A stretch of DNA of 64,000 nucleotides from Paenibacillus_D tarimensis_A (GTDB lineage Bacteria > Bacillota > Bacilli > Paenibacillales > Paenibacillaceae), in contig CP166298.1 in the NCBI GenBank assembly GCA_041281825.1, positions 4,092,001 through 4,156,000 on the forward strand. Direction: 5' to 3'. This document shows, in pieces, positions 34,275-41,349 of this stretch (its first letter is position 1; every line of letters begins with the position of its first letter). The notes under the pieces were generated by a model. It was not told the origin of the DNA. It worked only from the letters and a program-made list of their open reading frames with translations, and searched no databases. The translations under genes were made by a program, and so were the position numbers.

Positions 34275-34829
34275 TTAAGCTTTGCGCCGCCGAACTTCTC
34301 GGATCAGTGTCGACTTGCTGATCCCGGTCATGGCGGCGACTTCGTTATATGAGTTGCTTTCTAATAGCCCGATAGCATGGAGCAACTGCTTCTCTGTGTA
34401 CGTTTTAGGTCGTCCCTCTCTGAATCCCGGTTTCAGCTTTGCAGCCGCTTTGCCTTCCTGTGTGCGTTCGACGATCATATCTCGCTCAAATTGTGCAAAT
34501 GCGGAGAAGATGGTCAGCATCAGTCGTCCGTTTGTTGTGTCCTCGATGATCCCCATATTCAGGACGTTGATCCGTACTCCACGGTCAAATAGCTCCTGTA
34601 TTGTTGTGAGTGCGTCGACGGTCGAACGAGCGAACCGATCCAGCTTCGTAACCATTAACGTATCCCCAGCTTTCAACTCGCCGAGCAGACGCGTAAATTC
34701 CGGACGATCCTTTTTCGTCCCGGTGAATTTCTCGGAATGGATCCGCTGCGCTCCGTTCGCCTCTAGCTGCTGGATCTGTGCTTCCAGATCTTGGATGACA
34801 GTTGATACTCTGGCATAGGCATAAATCAT
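34275..34829 (-). CDS. Small serine recombinase (resolvase/invertase, Pin/Hin type)
   Basis: 184 residues: catalytic Ser in YARVST (about residue 9), TKLDRFARS, AQFERDMIVERTQEG and a C-terminal HTH (YNEVAAMTGISKSTLIREV). This is the size of transposon resolvases and invertases, not of integrases. It reads leftward inside the gerE element and may come from a separate insertion. Its target sites were not identified. Confidence 0.92.
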   Translation of the reverse strand: MIYAYARVSTVIQDLEAQIQQLEANGAQRIHSEKFTGTKKDRPEFTRLLGELKAGDTLMVTKLDRFARSTVDALTTIQELFDRGVRINVLNMGIIEDTTNGRLMLTIFSAFAQFERDMIVERTQEGKAAAKLKPGFREGRPKTYTEKQLLHAIGLLESNSYNEVAAMTGISKSTLIREVRRRKA

Positions 34830-35392
34830 ATGTATTTTCCCCTCTCAATTATGACACTAAGATATGACACCAGTCCATACCTTGATTTTACGCTTTCCAC
34901 AAAGTGGTGTCAATACTTTTAAGTTGAGACACCGGGGATGGGGAGGGGATGCTGGGAGAGCGCTAATTTGTTTGGAAAATTTCAGAAATTGGACACGAAC
35001 GGAAGCTGACGCGGCTGTTTCGTGGCCTGTTTGTTTATCCATTTTCTTTATAAGCTCGCTCCGCTCGCTTTCTCCTCGGCCTCCGGCCTCGTCGACATTC
35101 CTTATTCTTTTTCCGTTAAAATAAAACGAACTAAAGAGGGAATATTTATCGTATGGGCGCGAGCGAAGCGAGTCGCCTCGACGAGGGCGGAAGCCCGAGG
35201 AGATAAAATAACGTTAATCCTCCGATTTATCCTCGTAACCGTTAACCTTTATTCCGATACAAGACTAAGAAATAATTTCAGCCTCGAAATCGCGCAAACC
35301 CTTACGGCTGTAAGGCGGATCGCTGTTTTTCGAGGCCGACGAAATTACCGATGTTATGCCTAAAACGCCGACGAAATTACCGATGTGAATCT
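34830..35392. repeat. Gene-free interval in the element with inverted and direct repeats
   Basis: No credible gene in ~560 bases. A GC-rich block at 35052-35096 recurs in inverted form at 35157-35207 (shared words GCGAGCG-AGCGAG and TCGACGAGG-CGGA-GCC-GAGGAGA). A 20-base direct repeat GCCGACGAAATTACCGATGT occurs at 35335-35354 and 35367-35386 (period 32). Such iterons and palindromes next to the replication-like gene could be an origin, but this is a guess. Confidence 0.6.
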
Positions 35393-36220
35393 CTATTTCC
35401 GGCTCTTGACGAGAAAATCAGCTTGCAGCGATACATCCGGCTCTCCGTCTTGACGATAGAATATGCACGGATTCATCTTGTAAATCCGATCCCTTCCGCG
35501 AGTAACCTCCGCAAAAACATACATTCCGTCGAGTTTGAGTCGCCGGAGCCTGCTATATGTCGTTTTGGGAATAACGCCTGTTATCCGTGCGATTCCGTCC
35601 TGATTAAGTGCCTCGATCAGTTCAGGATCCGGCTCATGAGGATTCAGACAAATCTGGTTTGTCTCATAATGGACATATGGCAGGAGCTTATAGATAAAGC
35701 CGAGATCCTTTGGATTCCGTTGGAACGCCTCATATAGACGTTTGACGCGAGCTGTGAACGATTTGACGACGCGACGATTATTCGTTTGTCCGCGAAAATG
35801 GTATCGATCATTCATGAAATAGCTTCCGTCCTCATGCAAAATAATAATCCCATGACAAATCATGACATTGAGGAAATCGCGGAACGCGTCGGCTCCGAGT
35901 CCGAGGAACTTTCGCATATCCTCGCGGCTCATCGGACGTTTTGTCGTGCCGTTTCCTAAAATGAGTTTCGAGTCATAATCGACGAAACATTGAAGAAACA
36001 GAAGCCTCCCACAGTCTTTCTCGTCGAGGACTCCGATAATTTCCGGTATTTCGTCCATAGCCGTAAACGTAAAGGCGAGGCCGCGTCCTTTTAGCTCTCG
36101 ATCCATCTTACAACGGTACGCGTCGAGCTGTTTCGGCGAGTAAATCCGGTATCCTTCTCCCTCCGGAATAAATAAACCGAGTTCGCCCGTTTCGACGTTA
36201 ACGCCTTTTCCTATTCCCAT
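35393..36220 (-). CDS. Phage/plasmid replication-initiator-like protein (winged helix)
   Basis: About 275 residues, starting MGIGKGVNVETGELGLFIPE behind TCAGGAGGTTATGAGC. Two helix-turn-helix-like parts are visible (MSREDMRKFLGLGADAFRDF and TYSRLRRLKLDG), with LPYVHYETNQICLNP between them, a phrase I associate with RepL-like or phage replication proteins. The long upstream extension to 36304 overlaps a terminator and is rejected. Function is inferred; short direct repeats just downstream of its end would fit an origin. Confidence 0.55.
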   Translation of the reverse strand: MGIGKGVNVETGELGLFIPEGEGYRIYSPKQLDAYRCKMDRELKGRGLAFTFTAMDEIPEIIGVLDEKDCGRLLFLQCFVDYDSKLILGNGTTKRPMSREDMRKFLGLGADAFRDFLNVMICHGIIILHEDGSYFMNDRYHFRGQTNNRRVVKSFTARVKRLYEAFQRNPKDLGFIYKLLPYVHYETNQICLNPHEPDPELIEALNQDGIARITGVIPKTTYSRLRRLKLDGMYVFAEVTRGRDRIYKMNPCIFYRQDGEPDVSLQADFLVKSRK

Positions 36221-36300
36221 GCTCATAACCTCCTGATAAATGACTGTTTTCGGCTTTTTAATATCGAGAAGCCTCGCGACTTGTGACAGGTAAAAAACGC

Positions 36301-36334
36301 ACAAAAAAAAAGGAGCCGGAGGAAATGCCTCCGA
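36301..36334 (-). terminator. Terminator of the leftward phage-like operon
   Basis: Stem CGGAGG-AAATG-CCTCCG (extended to 9 bp with AGTC/GGCT) followed on the minus strand by eight T residues, just after the 64-residue gene. Confidence 0.85.
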
Positions 36335-36347
36335 CTCGTCTTTATTG

Positions 36348-36542
36348 CTATTTGTTCATTTTTTCGTATCCTTTAGCGATCCAGTATGTCGGATTATTTA
36401 ATTCGGCCTCGTCCTCGTTTAGAACGTCCTCAACGTCGCCGACTCCGCTCACCGCCTTTCGCTCATCCTGCTCATTGGCTCGTTTGTTTTCCAACTCGGA
36501 GTAACCGTCGCGGAGTAATTCGATTGGGCTTTTTTCACTCAT
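36348..36542 (-). CDS. Small acidic protein of the phage-like operon
   Basis: 64 residues, rich in Glu, Asp and Asn. It starts at an ATGA overlap with the preceding gene and ends just before a terminator, so it is the last gene of the operon. No family recognised. Confidence 0.7.
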   Translation of the reverse strand: MSEKSPIELLRDGYSELENKRANEQDERKAVSGVGDVEDVLNEDEAELNNPTYWIAKGYEKMNK

Positions 36543-37249
36543 AGCTGACCGCTCCTTCTCGCGCGGCGCGTGTTAATTTCAGCCGAGCTAACGATATCGC
36601 CGGACAATTTGTATTCCTCGTACCATTCCGGTGCGATAGCGTATTCGTAAGCGTTAACGCACTCCTGCGGAATTGGCAGGATCGCCGAGTGATTTCCGGC
36701 AGTTGTCGAGCTCAAGCCGTGGAACGTCGGAAAGTTTAGCGGAAAATTCCTGTCCGAGTATTTCCGTTCGCCGTTTCCATCGATGACACTCGATAAATGG
36801 ACGAAACGGTCGCGCATATCTCGCGCCTCTCGTCTCATGTTCCCGATTTTGAGCAGCCGCTCTATAACTGCCGCACGAATGAGCCGGATATCGTGAATTT
36901 CTGCGTTGATCTCGCGCTCTCGCTTGTCCAGCTCTCGGCTTAGATACTCTTTAGCCTCCTCGCGGATCGGATCGAGCTGGCGGCTACGCGCCTCTTTTAA
37001 CGCTCTCAGCTTTTCCTCGATATTCCGAATATCGTTTTCGAGTCCGCTAATTGGCTTGTTCAGCTTTGCGATTTCTTTATCCAGTTCCGCCTCGCGCTCA
37101 GGCTCTAGCGCCTGTTGCAGTCTCAGGTCGGCGATATGGCGCTCATAACCGTTGAGCTTACTTCTCCGTTCAACGAGCTCAGCCTCGTATGTGCGAATCT
37201 GCTTCGAGACTTGATTTATCGAATGTTCGAGCTTGTCAATTTTATTCAC
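36539..37249 (-). CDS. Coiled-coil protein of the phage-like operon
   Basis: 236 residues; residues ~1-130 are a long charged coiled coil (EKLRALKEARSRQLDP and similar heptads). The C-terminal ~90 residues are more globular. GTG start with 4-base overlap with the upstream gene. Resembles proteins encoded next to phBC6A51-type HTH genes in Bacillus phages; function unknown. Confidence 0.75.
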   Translation of the reverse strand: MNKIDKLEHSINQVSKQIRTYEAELVERRSKLNGYERHIADLRLQQALEPEREAELDKEIAKLNKPISGLENDIRNIEEKLRALKEARSRQLDPIREEAKEYLSRELDKREREINAEIHDIRLIRAAVIERLLKIGNMRREARDMRDRFVHLSSVIDGNGERKYSDRNFPLNFPTFHGLSSTTAGNHSAILPIPQECVNAYEYAIAPEWYEEYKLSGDIVSSAEINTRRARRSGQL

Positions 37250-37689
37250 TGTTGTTCCTCCTCGTTATTATCAATATCAATTCCCATAGCTTTAAGCTCG
37301 GCGCTCAGGCGTTCAATCTCACGCTCAATATTCGCGTTCGAGCGCGGATCATCTTCCGGATCATAGGGGCGCGCCTCGACGACGTGCTGGTCTTTAAGGA
37401 TTCCGAGGCTCTTTAGAACGAGTTCCGCATGCTTACCGGAACCGTTAACTGCTCGATCAACCATTGAGGCGAGAACGTCGGGGAGACGCTCTCCCATTAG
37501 TTCGAGGCTCCGTCGACGTACTGCCTCTTGAAATATTGGCTCTTTCCTCCATCTTTGAAGACTTTTGCTTGATACCCCAATAGCCGCTGCAATTTCCTCA
37601 TAAGACATATTTCCACGTTTAGGTAACGCGAGGTATTCGATAGCGTGAAGCTGTTCGGATGTAAGCTCGCCGTGTTTAATCAATTTCAA
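37246..37689 (-). CDS. phBC6A51-type helix-turn-helix protein (small-terminase-like)
   Basis: 147 residues with an N-terminal HTH (MSYEEIAAAIGVSSKSLQRW) followed by KEPIFQEAVRRRSLELM, the pattern of the phBC6A51 phage HTH family, related to small terminase subunits. A large terminase is not encoded in the element. 4-base overlaps with both neighbours show an operon. Confidence 0.8.
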   Translation of the reverse strand: MKLIKHGELTSEQLHAIEYLALPKRGNMSYEEIAAAIGVSSKSLQRWRKEPIFQEAVRRRSLELMGERLPDVLASMVDRAVNGSGKHAELVLKSLGILKDQHVVEARPYDPEDDPRSNANIEREIERLSAELKAMGIDIDNNEEEQQ

Positions 37690-37895
37690 TTTGTTTCCCC
37701 TCGTTTCGTTTTTGGTATCGTGCTTTCCGAGAGTTCCTCTCTTTGTATGAGCGCCGGGATTAAATCGAAAATCCGCTGTCGGCGAACGTCCGTGCCAAAC
37801 GTGAAAACGAAAGAGCGTCCATCGTCGTGTGTGACCTTAGCTCGCGGATTTTCGTTAGGTAAATCTCGCCCAGGCCAGCATATTATAGTTTTCAT
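37686..37895 (-). CDS. Small hypothetical protein
   Basis: About 69 residues; starts MKTIICWPGRDLPNENPRAK behind GAAGGGAAGTACC. It has a compact alternating-hydrophobic N-terminus and a Lys/Arg-rich end. The upstream in-frame TTG (37910) has no ribosome site. Part of the leftward operon. Confidence 0.65.
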   Translation of the reverse strand: MKTIICWPGRDLPNENPRAKVTHDDGRSFVFTFGTDVRRQRIFDLIPALIQREELSESTIPKTKRGETN

Positions 37896-37962
37896 GGTAC
37901 TTCCCTTCAACTGTTCTCGTTCGTCTAATAACGAGTCTCAGCTTTGTTTGTGACGAGGAAAA

Positions 37963-38217
37963 TTACTTTCCAGCTCGTGGAATATTTCCGAGGATCGCTG
38001 TTCGGCGAACGGAACGGCTCAGCTCGAATAACTCTCGAATTTGTTCATCTGTTAGTTCCAGCTCTGAACGTATTCGCGTCTCTATTGCGTCCGTGACGCG
38101 TCTTTTACCGTTTTCCATGTACGCGATGTATACGTCGGATACTCCGAGGCGTTCGCCTAACTCAGTTTGAGTTAAACCGTACATAGCGCGGATAATGCGG
38201 ATCGTGCTGCCGTTCAT
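37963..38217 (-). CDS. XRE-family transcriptional regulator (phage-repressor-like)
   Basis: About 84 residues, a single HTH_3 domain (YGLTQTELGERLGVSDVYIAYMENG in two helices) plus a C-terminal helix. AGGTGAG precedes ATG 38217. It is the first gene of the leftward operon and divergent from the small genes leading to the recombinase, the usual place of a repressor controlling excision. Confidence 0.88.
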   Translation of the reverse strand: MNGSTIRIIRAMYGLTQTELGERLGVSDVYIAYMENGKRRVTDAIETRIRSELELTDEQIRELFELSRSVRRTAILGNIPRAGK

Positions 38218-38301
38218 GGACTCACCTCGCATAATAGGATAAAAAAGGCGAGCGCCGCTCCGATTAGGGAACAGCGCTCAAAGTGTTTGGAGGTTTTTAC
38301 T

Positions 38302-38418
38302 ATGGCGTTTGACACGACAGGAGAGCGAGGAGCATCATCCTGTCATATATATAAGGGGACTGTTCGGAAAATTAACCAGCTTGTAAAGATCAATGGGATA
38401 AATTCCCGGCCTGTGTAA
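38302..38418 (+). CDS. Very small protein (38 aa) upstream of the recombinase
   Basis: A 38-codon frame starts at ATG 38302 behind TTTGGAGGTTTTTACT, a near-perfect ribosome site, and ends at 38418. The C-terminal half (RKINQLVKINGINSRPV) is basic and could form a helix. It is the first rightward gene after the XRE regulator, a place where anti-repressors or directionality factors often lie. Function unknown. Confidence 0.5.
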   Translation: MAFDTTGERGASSCHIYKGTVRKINQLVKINGINSRPV

Positions 38419-38481
38419 CGTCACATCGTTCTCTCGTTCTCGATATTCAATTGCGCATGACGAACAGCAATCACGTTATCA

Positions 38482-38494
38482 GGACAATGTGTCC
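38482..38494 (+). promoter_or_regulatory. Operator-like dyad GGACA-N3-TGTCC
   Basis: A perfect 5-bp inverted repeat with a 3-base spacer lies 31 bases before the gene that precedes the recombinase. It may be the binding site of the divergent XRE regulator. Confidence 0.4.
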
Positions 38495-38525
38495 CGTCAT
38501 AGCTTGATAATAGGGTGATGACATC

Positions 38526-38744
38526 ATGGGCGAGCTGAGGAAGAAGAAGGGTTTTCGTATCCGTTACCATAAAGTTGATGGGGATGTACAAAAGGTCATA
38601 TCGGAACTGGTAAAAGAAAAGGTCAAAGCAGTATTGTCTTCCCACGGACATGTCGTATATGATATAGACAAGTCAGTAAGTAATTACATTACAGGGGAGA
38701 ATGATAATGCAAAGAGCGGCGCTATACGTCAGAGTATCGACTAA
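38526..38744 (+). CDS. Small basic protein overlapping the recombinase gene; directionality-factor candidate
   Basis: 72 residues, Lys/Val-rich (MGELRKKKGFRIRYHKVDGD). ATG follows AGGGTGATGACATC. Its end overlaps the recombinase start by 38 bases, so the two are translationally linked. Size, charge and location fit a recombination directionality factor such as SprB of the SPbeta system, but there is no sequence resemblance that I can see; this is inference. Confidence 0.65.
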   Translation: MGELRKKKGFRIRYHKVDGDVQKVISELVKEKVKAVLSSHGHVVYDIDKSVSNYITGENDNAKSGAIRQSID

Positions 38745-40269
38745 GAAAGTATCGCAAAAGGATAGCCCCGAACACCAAATTGGTGTTTGTCGGGCTTTTT
38801 GTGATGATAACGGGCTTGATGTAGTCAGGGTCTACGAGGATAGAGACTCGGGCACATCTATTGTAGGAAGACCTGATGTTCAGAGGATGGTCAAGGACGC
38901 TCAGAACAGAGAGTTTGATACGATTGTCTTCGCGTCATTATCAAGGTTTTCGAGGGATACGCTCGATTCAATCAGCCTAAAGCGCATGTTGGCAAATGCG
39001 CTCAGGAAGCGGGTCGTATCAATCGAAGACCTATATGATTCAGAGAAAGACGACAACGAGCTTCTATTCAATATCGTAGCTTCAGTCAACCAAAAGCTAA
39101 GCGAGCAGATCAGTGTTTCCTCGCGCCGGGGTCTAAAGCAATCGGCGTTGAAGGGAAACTATACTGGCTCGTTCGCCCCATACGGCTACAAGAAAGCTGT
39201 CGTCGGTGGTAGGAAATCACTTGTAGTGGAGGAAGACGCTGCGAAGGTTGTCAGGACTATATTCGACCTATACATTAATCACAAGATGGGCGAAAAACAG
39301 ATCGTAAACTATCTTAACTCCCCCGAAGTTGCCATTCCATCACCGAGGAAAAAGGGGCCGTGGGGCATCACAACAGTACAGCGAATCCTTCAAAACGAAG
39401 CCTATACAGGGCGAAACGTTTTCAGCAAATACACGAACGTAATTGAATACAACGACATTGAGAACCTTCAAGACCGAAAGAAGAAAATGGTACAGCGTCA
39501 GAAAGATGATTGGTTGAGGACGGAGTTCCTAACACACGAACCGATTATCGACGATGATACGTTTCAACGAGCACAGGAAATACGTCAGATCAGGGGCGGC
39601 GGTATTCGGGGCGGTCAGAAGAAGTACGTCAATGTGTTCGCCAAGATGATCTACTGCAAGCATTGTGGCTCGGCTATGGTTACGATGGCGTCAAAGGGTC
39701 AGTACCGTTACCTGATGTGCTCTCGGCGGCGTAGAATGGGCGAAACGGGCTGTGAAAACGGCAAGTGGGTGCCTTACTATGAAATGCGTGACGAAATCAT
39801 CAGATGGATCAGTAATGGTATCAGCGAACGGGTTGATGTTGAGACTGGTACGGAATCGGTTATCAACCAGTTGAAGGCACAGGAGAAAGCGGCGAAGAAC
39901 AACGAGAAGGAAGCCAAGAAGTATCAGCGGCAGATCGAGCAGAACCGTGAACTGCTGTTCATGCTACGGAAACAGAAAATGCTTGGCGAGTTGGATGACG
40001 CGCAGTACAACTATGAAAAGGATATGTACGAAAAGGAAATCGCTGAATTGGAAGATAAATTGGAGGAGCTTCAGAAAGAAGCCGCTAAAATAAGCGATTA
40101 TAAAGTTGAACGGGCGAACCTTAAGGCGGCAGTCGAGGAATTAAAGGCTCTCGGTAACTACGACGATGTGGATAAGGTCAGAATCACATTAAGCAAGCTA
40201 ATAAAAGAAATCACGGTTGATAGCGAAGGAAACGTCGACGTTTACACTCTACTCGGTAAATTGGGTTAG
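38707..40269 (+). CDS. Large serine recombinase of the gerE element
   Basis: About 520 residues: resolvase catalytic domain (Ser in LYVRVST, about residue 11; LSRFSRDTLD), the recombinase domain (GSFAPYGYKK, GITTVQRILQNEAYTG), a zinc ribbon (CKHCGSAM ... C ... GETGC) and a long coiled coil near the C-terminus (residues ~390-470). This is the SpoIVCA/SprA/phiC31 type. ATG 38707 is 8 bases after AGGGGAG. The gene stops 28 bases before attR and reads in the same direction as gerE. It is the obvious enzyme for integration into and excision from gerE. Confidence 0.95.
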   Translation: MQRAALYVRVSTKKVSQKDSPEHQIGVCRAFCDDNGLDVVRVYEDRDSGTSIVGRPDVQRMVKDAQNREFDTIVFASLSRFSRDTLDSISLKRMLANALRKRVVSIEDLYDSEKDDNELLFNIVASVNQKLSEQISVSSRRGLKQSALKGNYTGSFAPYGYKKAVVGGRKSLVVEEDAAKVVRTIFDLYINHKMGEKQIVNYLNSPEVAIPSPRKKGPWGITTVQRILQNEAYTGRNVFSKYTNVIEYNDIENLQDRKKKMVQRQKDDWLRTEFLTHEPIIDDDTFQRAQEIRQIRGGGIRGGQKKYVNVFAKMIYCKHCGSAMVTMASKGQYRYLMCSRRRRMGETGCENGKWVPYYEMRDEIIRWISNGISERVDVETGTESVINQLKAQEKAAKNNEKEAKKYQRQIEQNRELLFMLRKQKMLGELDDAQYNYEKDMYEKEIAELEDKLEELQKEAAKISDYKVERANLKAAVEELKALGNYDDVDKVRITLSKLIKEITVDSEGNVDVYTLLGKLG

Positions 40270-40297
40270 TGCTGACGTTTTATGTGCTTGATAATAC

Positions 40298-40305
40298 ATT
40301 TCCAA
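40298..40305 (+). other. attR core of the gerE-intervening element
   Basis: Second copy of ATTTCCAA. The reconstructed attP (element right end joined to left end) reads ATAATACATT-TCC-AATGTAATAT, an inverted repeat matching at 9 of 10 pairs, as expected of a serine recombinase site. Confidence 0.85.
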
Positions 40306-40384
40306 CGTCATGCAGAAATTGAATGTAAAAGGTCGTTCGCAGGCGGTTGTCGAGCTGATAAAGCTTGGGGAGCTACAGATCTGA
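40298..40384 (+). pseudogene. gerE: gerE 3' part, separated from its start by the element
   Basis: From ATTTCCAA onward the frame reads ISNVMQKLNVKGRSQAVVEL and continues to a TGA at 40384. This equals the last 28 residues of GerE, including the end of the recognition helix and the dimer helix. It has no start of its own. It is not decayed: there is no stop or frameshift, as expected if it is still used after excision. The first 8 bases are the attR core. Confidence 0.94.
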
Positions 40385-40404
40385 TCCCTCTCTCCACTCT
40401 ATTT

Positions 40405-40453
40405 AACCTTCCGTCTTTTCTCCTGTACGGGGAAGAAAATCGGAAGGTTTTTT
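40405..40453 (+). terminator. gerE terminator
   Basis: AACCTTCCG (40405-40413) pairs with CGGAAGGTT (40441-40449), with further pairing inside, and is followed by TTTT. It lies 20 bases after the gerE stop. Confidence 0.88.
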
Positions 40454-40459
40454 GAGTTT

Positions 40460-40504
40460 AAGAAAAGGCAAAGAAGACCTACTGCGAGCCCGCAAGCGGT
40501 CTTC
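40460..40504 (-). terminator. Terminator of the YhcN/YlaJ-like lipoprotein gene
   Basis: GAAGACC (40473-40479) pairs with GGTCTTC (40498-40504) with more pairing inside; the minus strand then reads TTTGCCTTTTCTT. Confidence 0.7.
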
Positions 40505-40523
40505 TACTGCCGATCTCGCCGGA

Positions 40524-41180
40524 TTAGCGGTTCTTGTTTCTTCCGGCTTCTTCAGGGAAAATCCGGTCGACCATTGCATTAAATTCTGCAATCAAGCCTT
40601 GCACCGGACGGCCTGCGCGAACGTCATCCCAGTAATTCGTCATTCGACCGAAGAAATCGGGATTGGCCGAAACGAACACATTTTCAACGGACGGCTTCAT
40701 GCTTTTGACCTGATTGGCGATCCGGTCCTTAAGCGCATCCGTCACGCGTACTTCATTGTTTGTTCCCGCCCTGTCGTTTGTCCTCATGCCTGCACGCATT
40801 CCGCGTCCGGTCCGGTTCGCAGCGTTGTCCTCAAGCGTAACCGCTATGTATGCATTACGGTCTCCGAGCATCACATACGCAGCATCCACCTCGTCCATCG
40901 CCGCAATTTTCTCGGCCATTTCCTGGCTCATCTCAATCCGGTAGTTCTGATGCCTTCCGACCAGATTATTGCTGTTCAATCGGCGTCCGTTGACCCGATT
41001 CATCTCATTCATCTGATCGTTGGCAAATCGTTTGTCGATGACCCGGTTGCCATTGGCATCTTGCCTGACTGCATTCGGCCGTATGTTGCGGTTGCCGAGA
41101 TCCCCTGCCCGGTCTGTGCACCCGATCAGACAAGCGCAGGAAACGATTACCGCGGTCAGTGCTATCCACTTGCGTTGCAT
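40524..41180 (-). CDS. YhcN/YlaJ-family sporulation lipoprotein
   Basis: 218 residues with a lipoprotein signal (hydrophobic segment ending LIGC), an Asn/Arg-rich middle and the YhcN_YlaJ domain (MAEKIAAMDEVDAAYVMLGD, NAYIAVTLE, VKSMKPSVENVFVSANPDF). Members sit in the spore inner membrane or coat and influence germination. AAAGGAGGATGGTACA precedes ATG 41180. Adjacent to gerE, in line with a sporulation region. Confidence 0.88.
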   Translation of the reverse strand: MQRKWIALTAVIVSCACLIGCTDRAGDLGNRNIRPNAVRQDANGNRVIDKRFANDQMNEMNRVNGRRLNSNNLVGRHQNYRIEMSQEMAEKIAAMDEVDAAYVMLGDRNAYIAVTLEDNAANRTGRGMRAGMRTNDRAGTNNEVRVTDALKDRIANQVKSMKPSVENVFVSANPDFFGRMTNYWDDVRAGRPVQGLIAEFNAMVDRIFPEEAGRNKNR

Positions 41181-41283
41181 TGTACCATCCTCCTTTAGTA
41201 GATCTAGCGTTGCCGATTCCAATCTTATGTTGTGAAGACAATGATCTCCTTATGCAAAGGTTGACATGATTTTCTTTTTCAGT

Positions 41284-41334
41284 TAATATGGGATCAGGTA
41301 TTAGTACCAGATACTAATACCTGATCCCATATTA
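41284..41334 (+). promoter_or_regulatory. Long perfect palindrome with FapR-type operator before fabH
   Basis: Two perfectly complementary 23-base arms (41284-41306 and 41312-41334) flank CCAGA. The centre, ATTAGTACCAGATACTAAT, closely matches the FapR operator (TTAGTACC..ACTAA type) that controls fatty-acid genes in Bacilli. The whole dyad would also form a very stable RNA hairpin just before the fabH ribosome site. Confidence 0.75.
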
Positions 41335-41349
41335 GGAGTGTGATCGTTC

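Larger units (their letters stand above)
32680..40305. mobile_element. 7.6-kb gerE-intervening element with large serine recombinase
   Basis: The element separates gerE codons 1-49 from the rest. It carries, from left: an ORF remnant, a coiled-coil protein, a SAM methyltransferase, a resolvase, a replication-like protein, a leftward phage-like operon under an XRE regulator, two small rightward genes and a 520-residue serine recombinase whose gene ends 28 bases before attR. No capsid, tail or lysis genes are seen. Architecture matches sporulation-excised elements (skin in sigK, spsM-SPbeta, and a gerE element reported in B. cereus). Removal by recombination between the 8-bp cores restores gerE. 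Confidence 0.93.

Noticed and set aside
34275..34829. The small resolvase as the enzyme that inserted the element in gerE
   Set aside because: It is not at an element end and is of resolvase size; the large serine recombinase abutting attR is the expected enzyme.
38341..38530. Sigma-E or sigma-K promoter for the recombinase operon
   Set aside because: CATATATAT and CATAGCTT occur but no suitably spaced -35 element accompanies them, so no call was made.
40452..41198. 248-codon plus-strand frame opposite the YhcN/YlaJ-like gene
   Set aside because: The minus strand has the signal peptide, domain match and ribosome site; the plus frame is a shadow.
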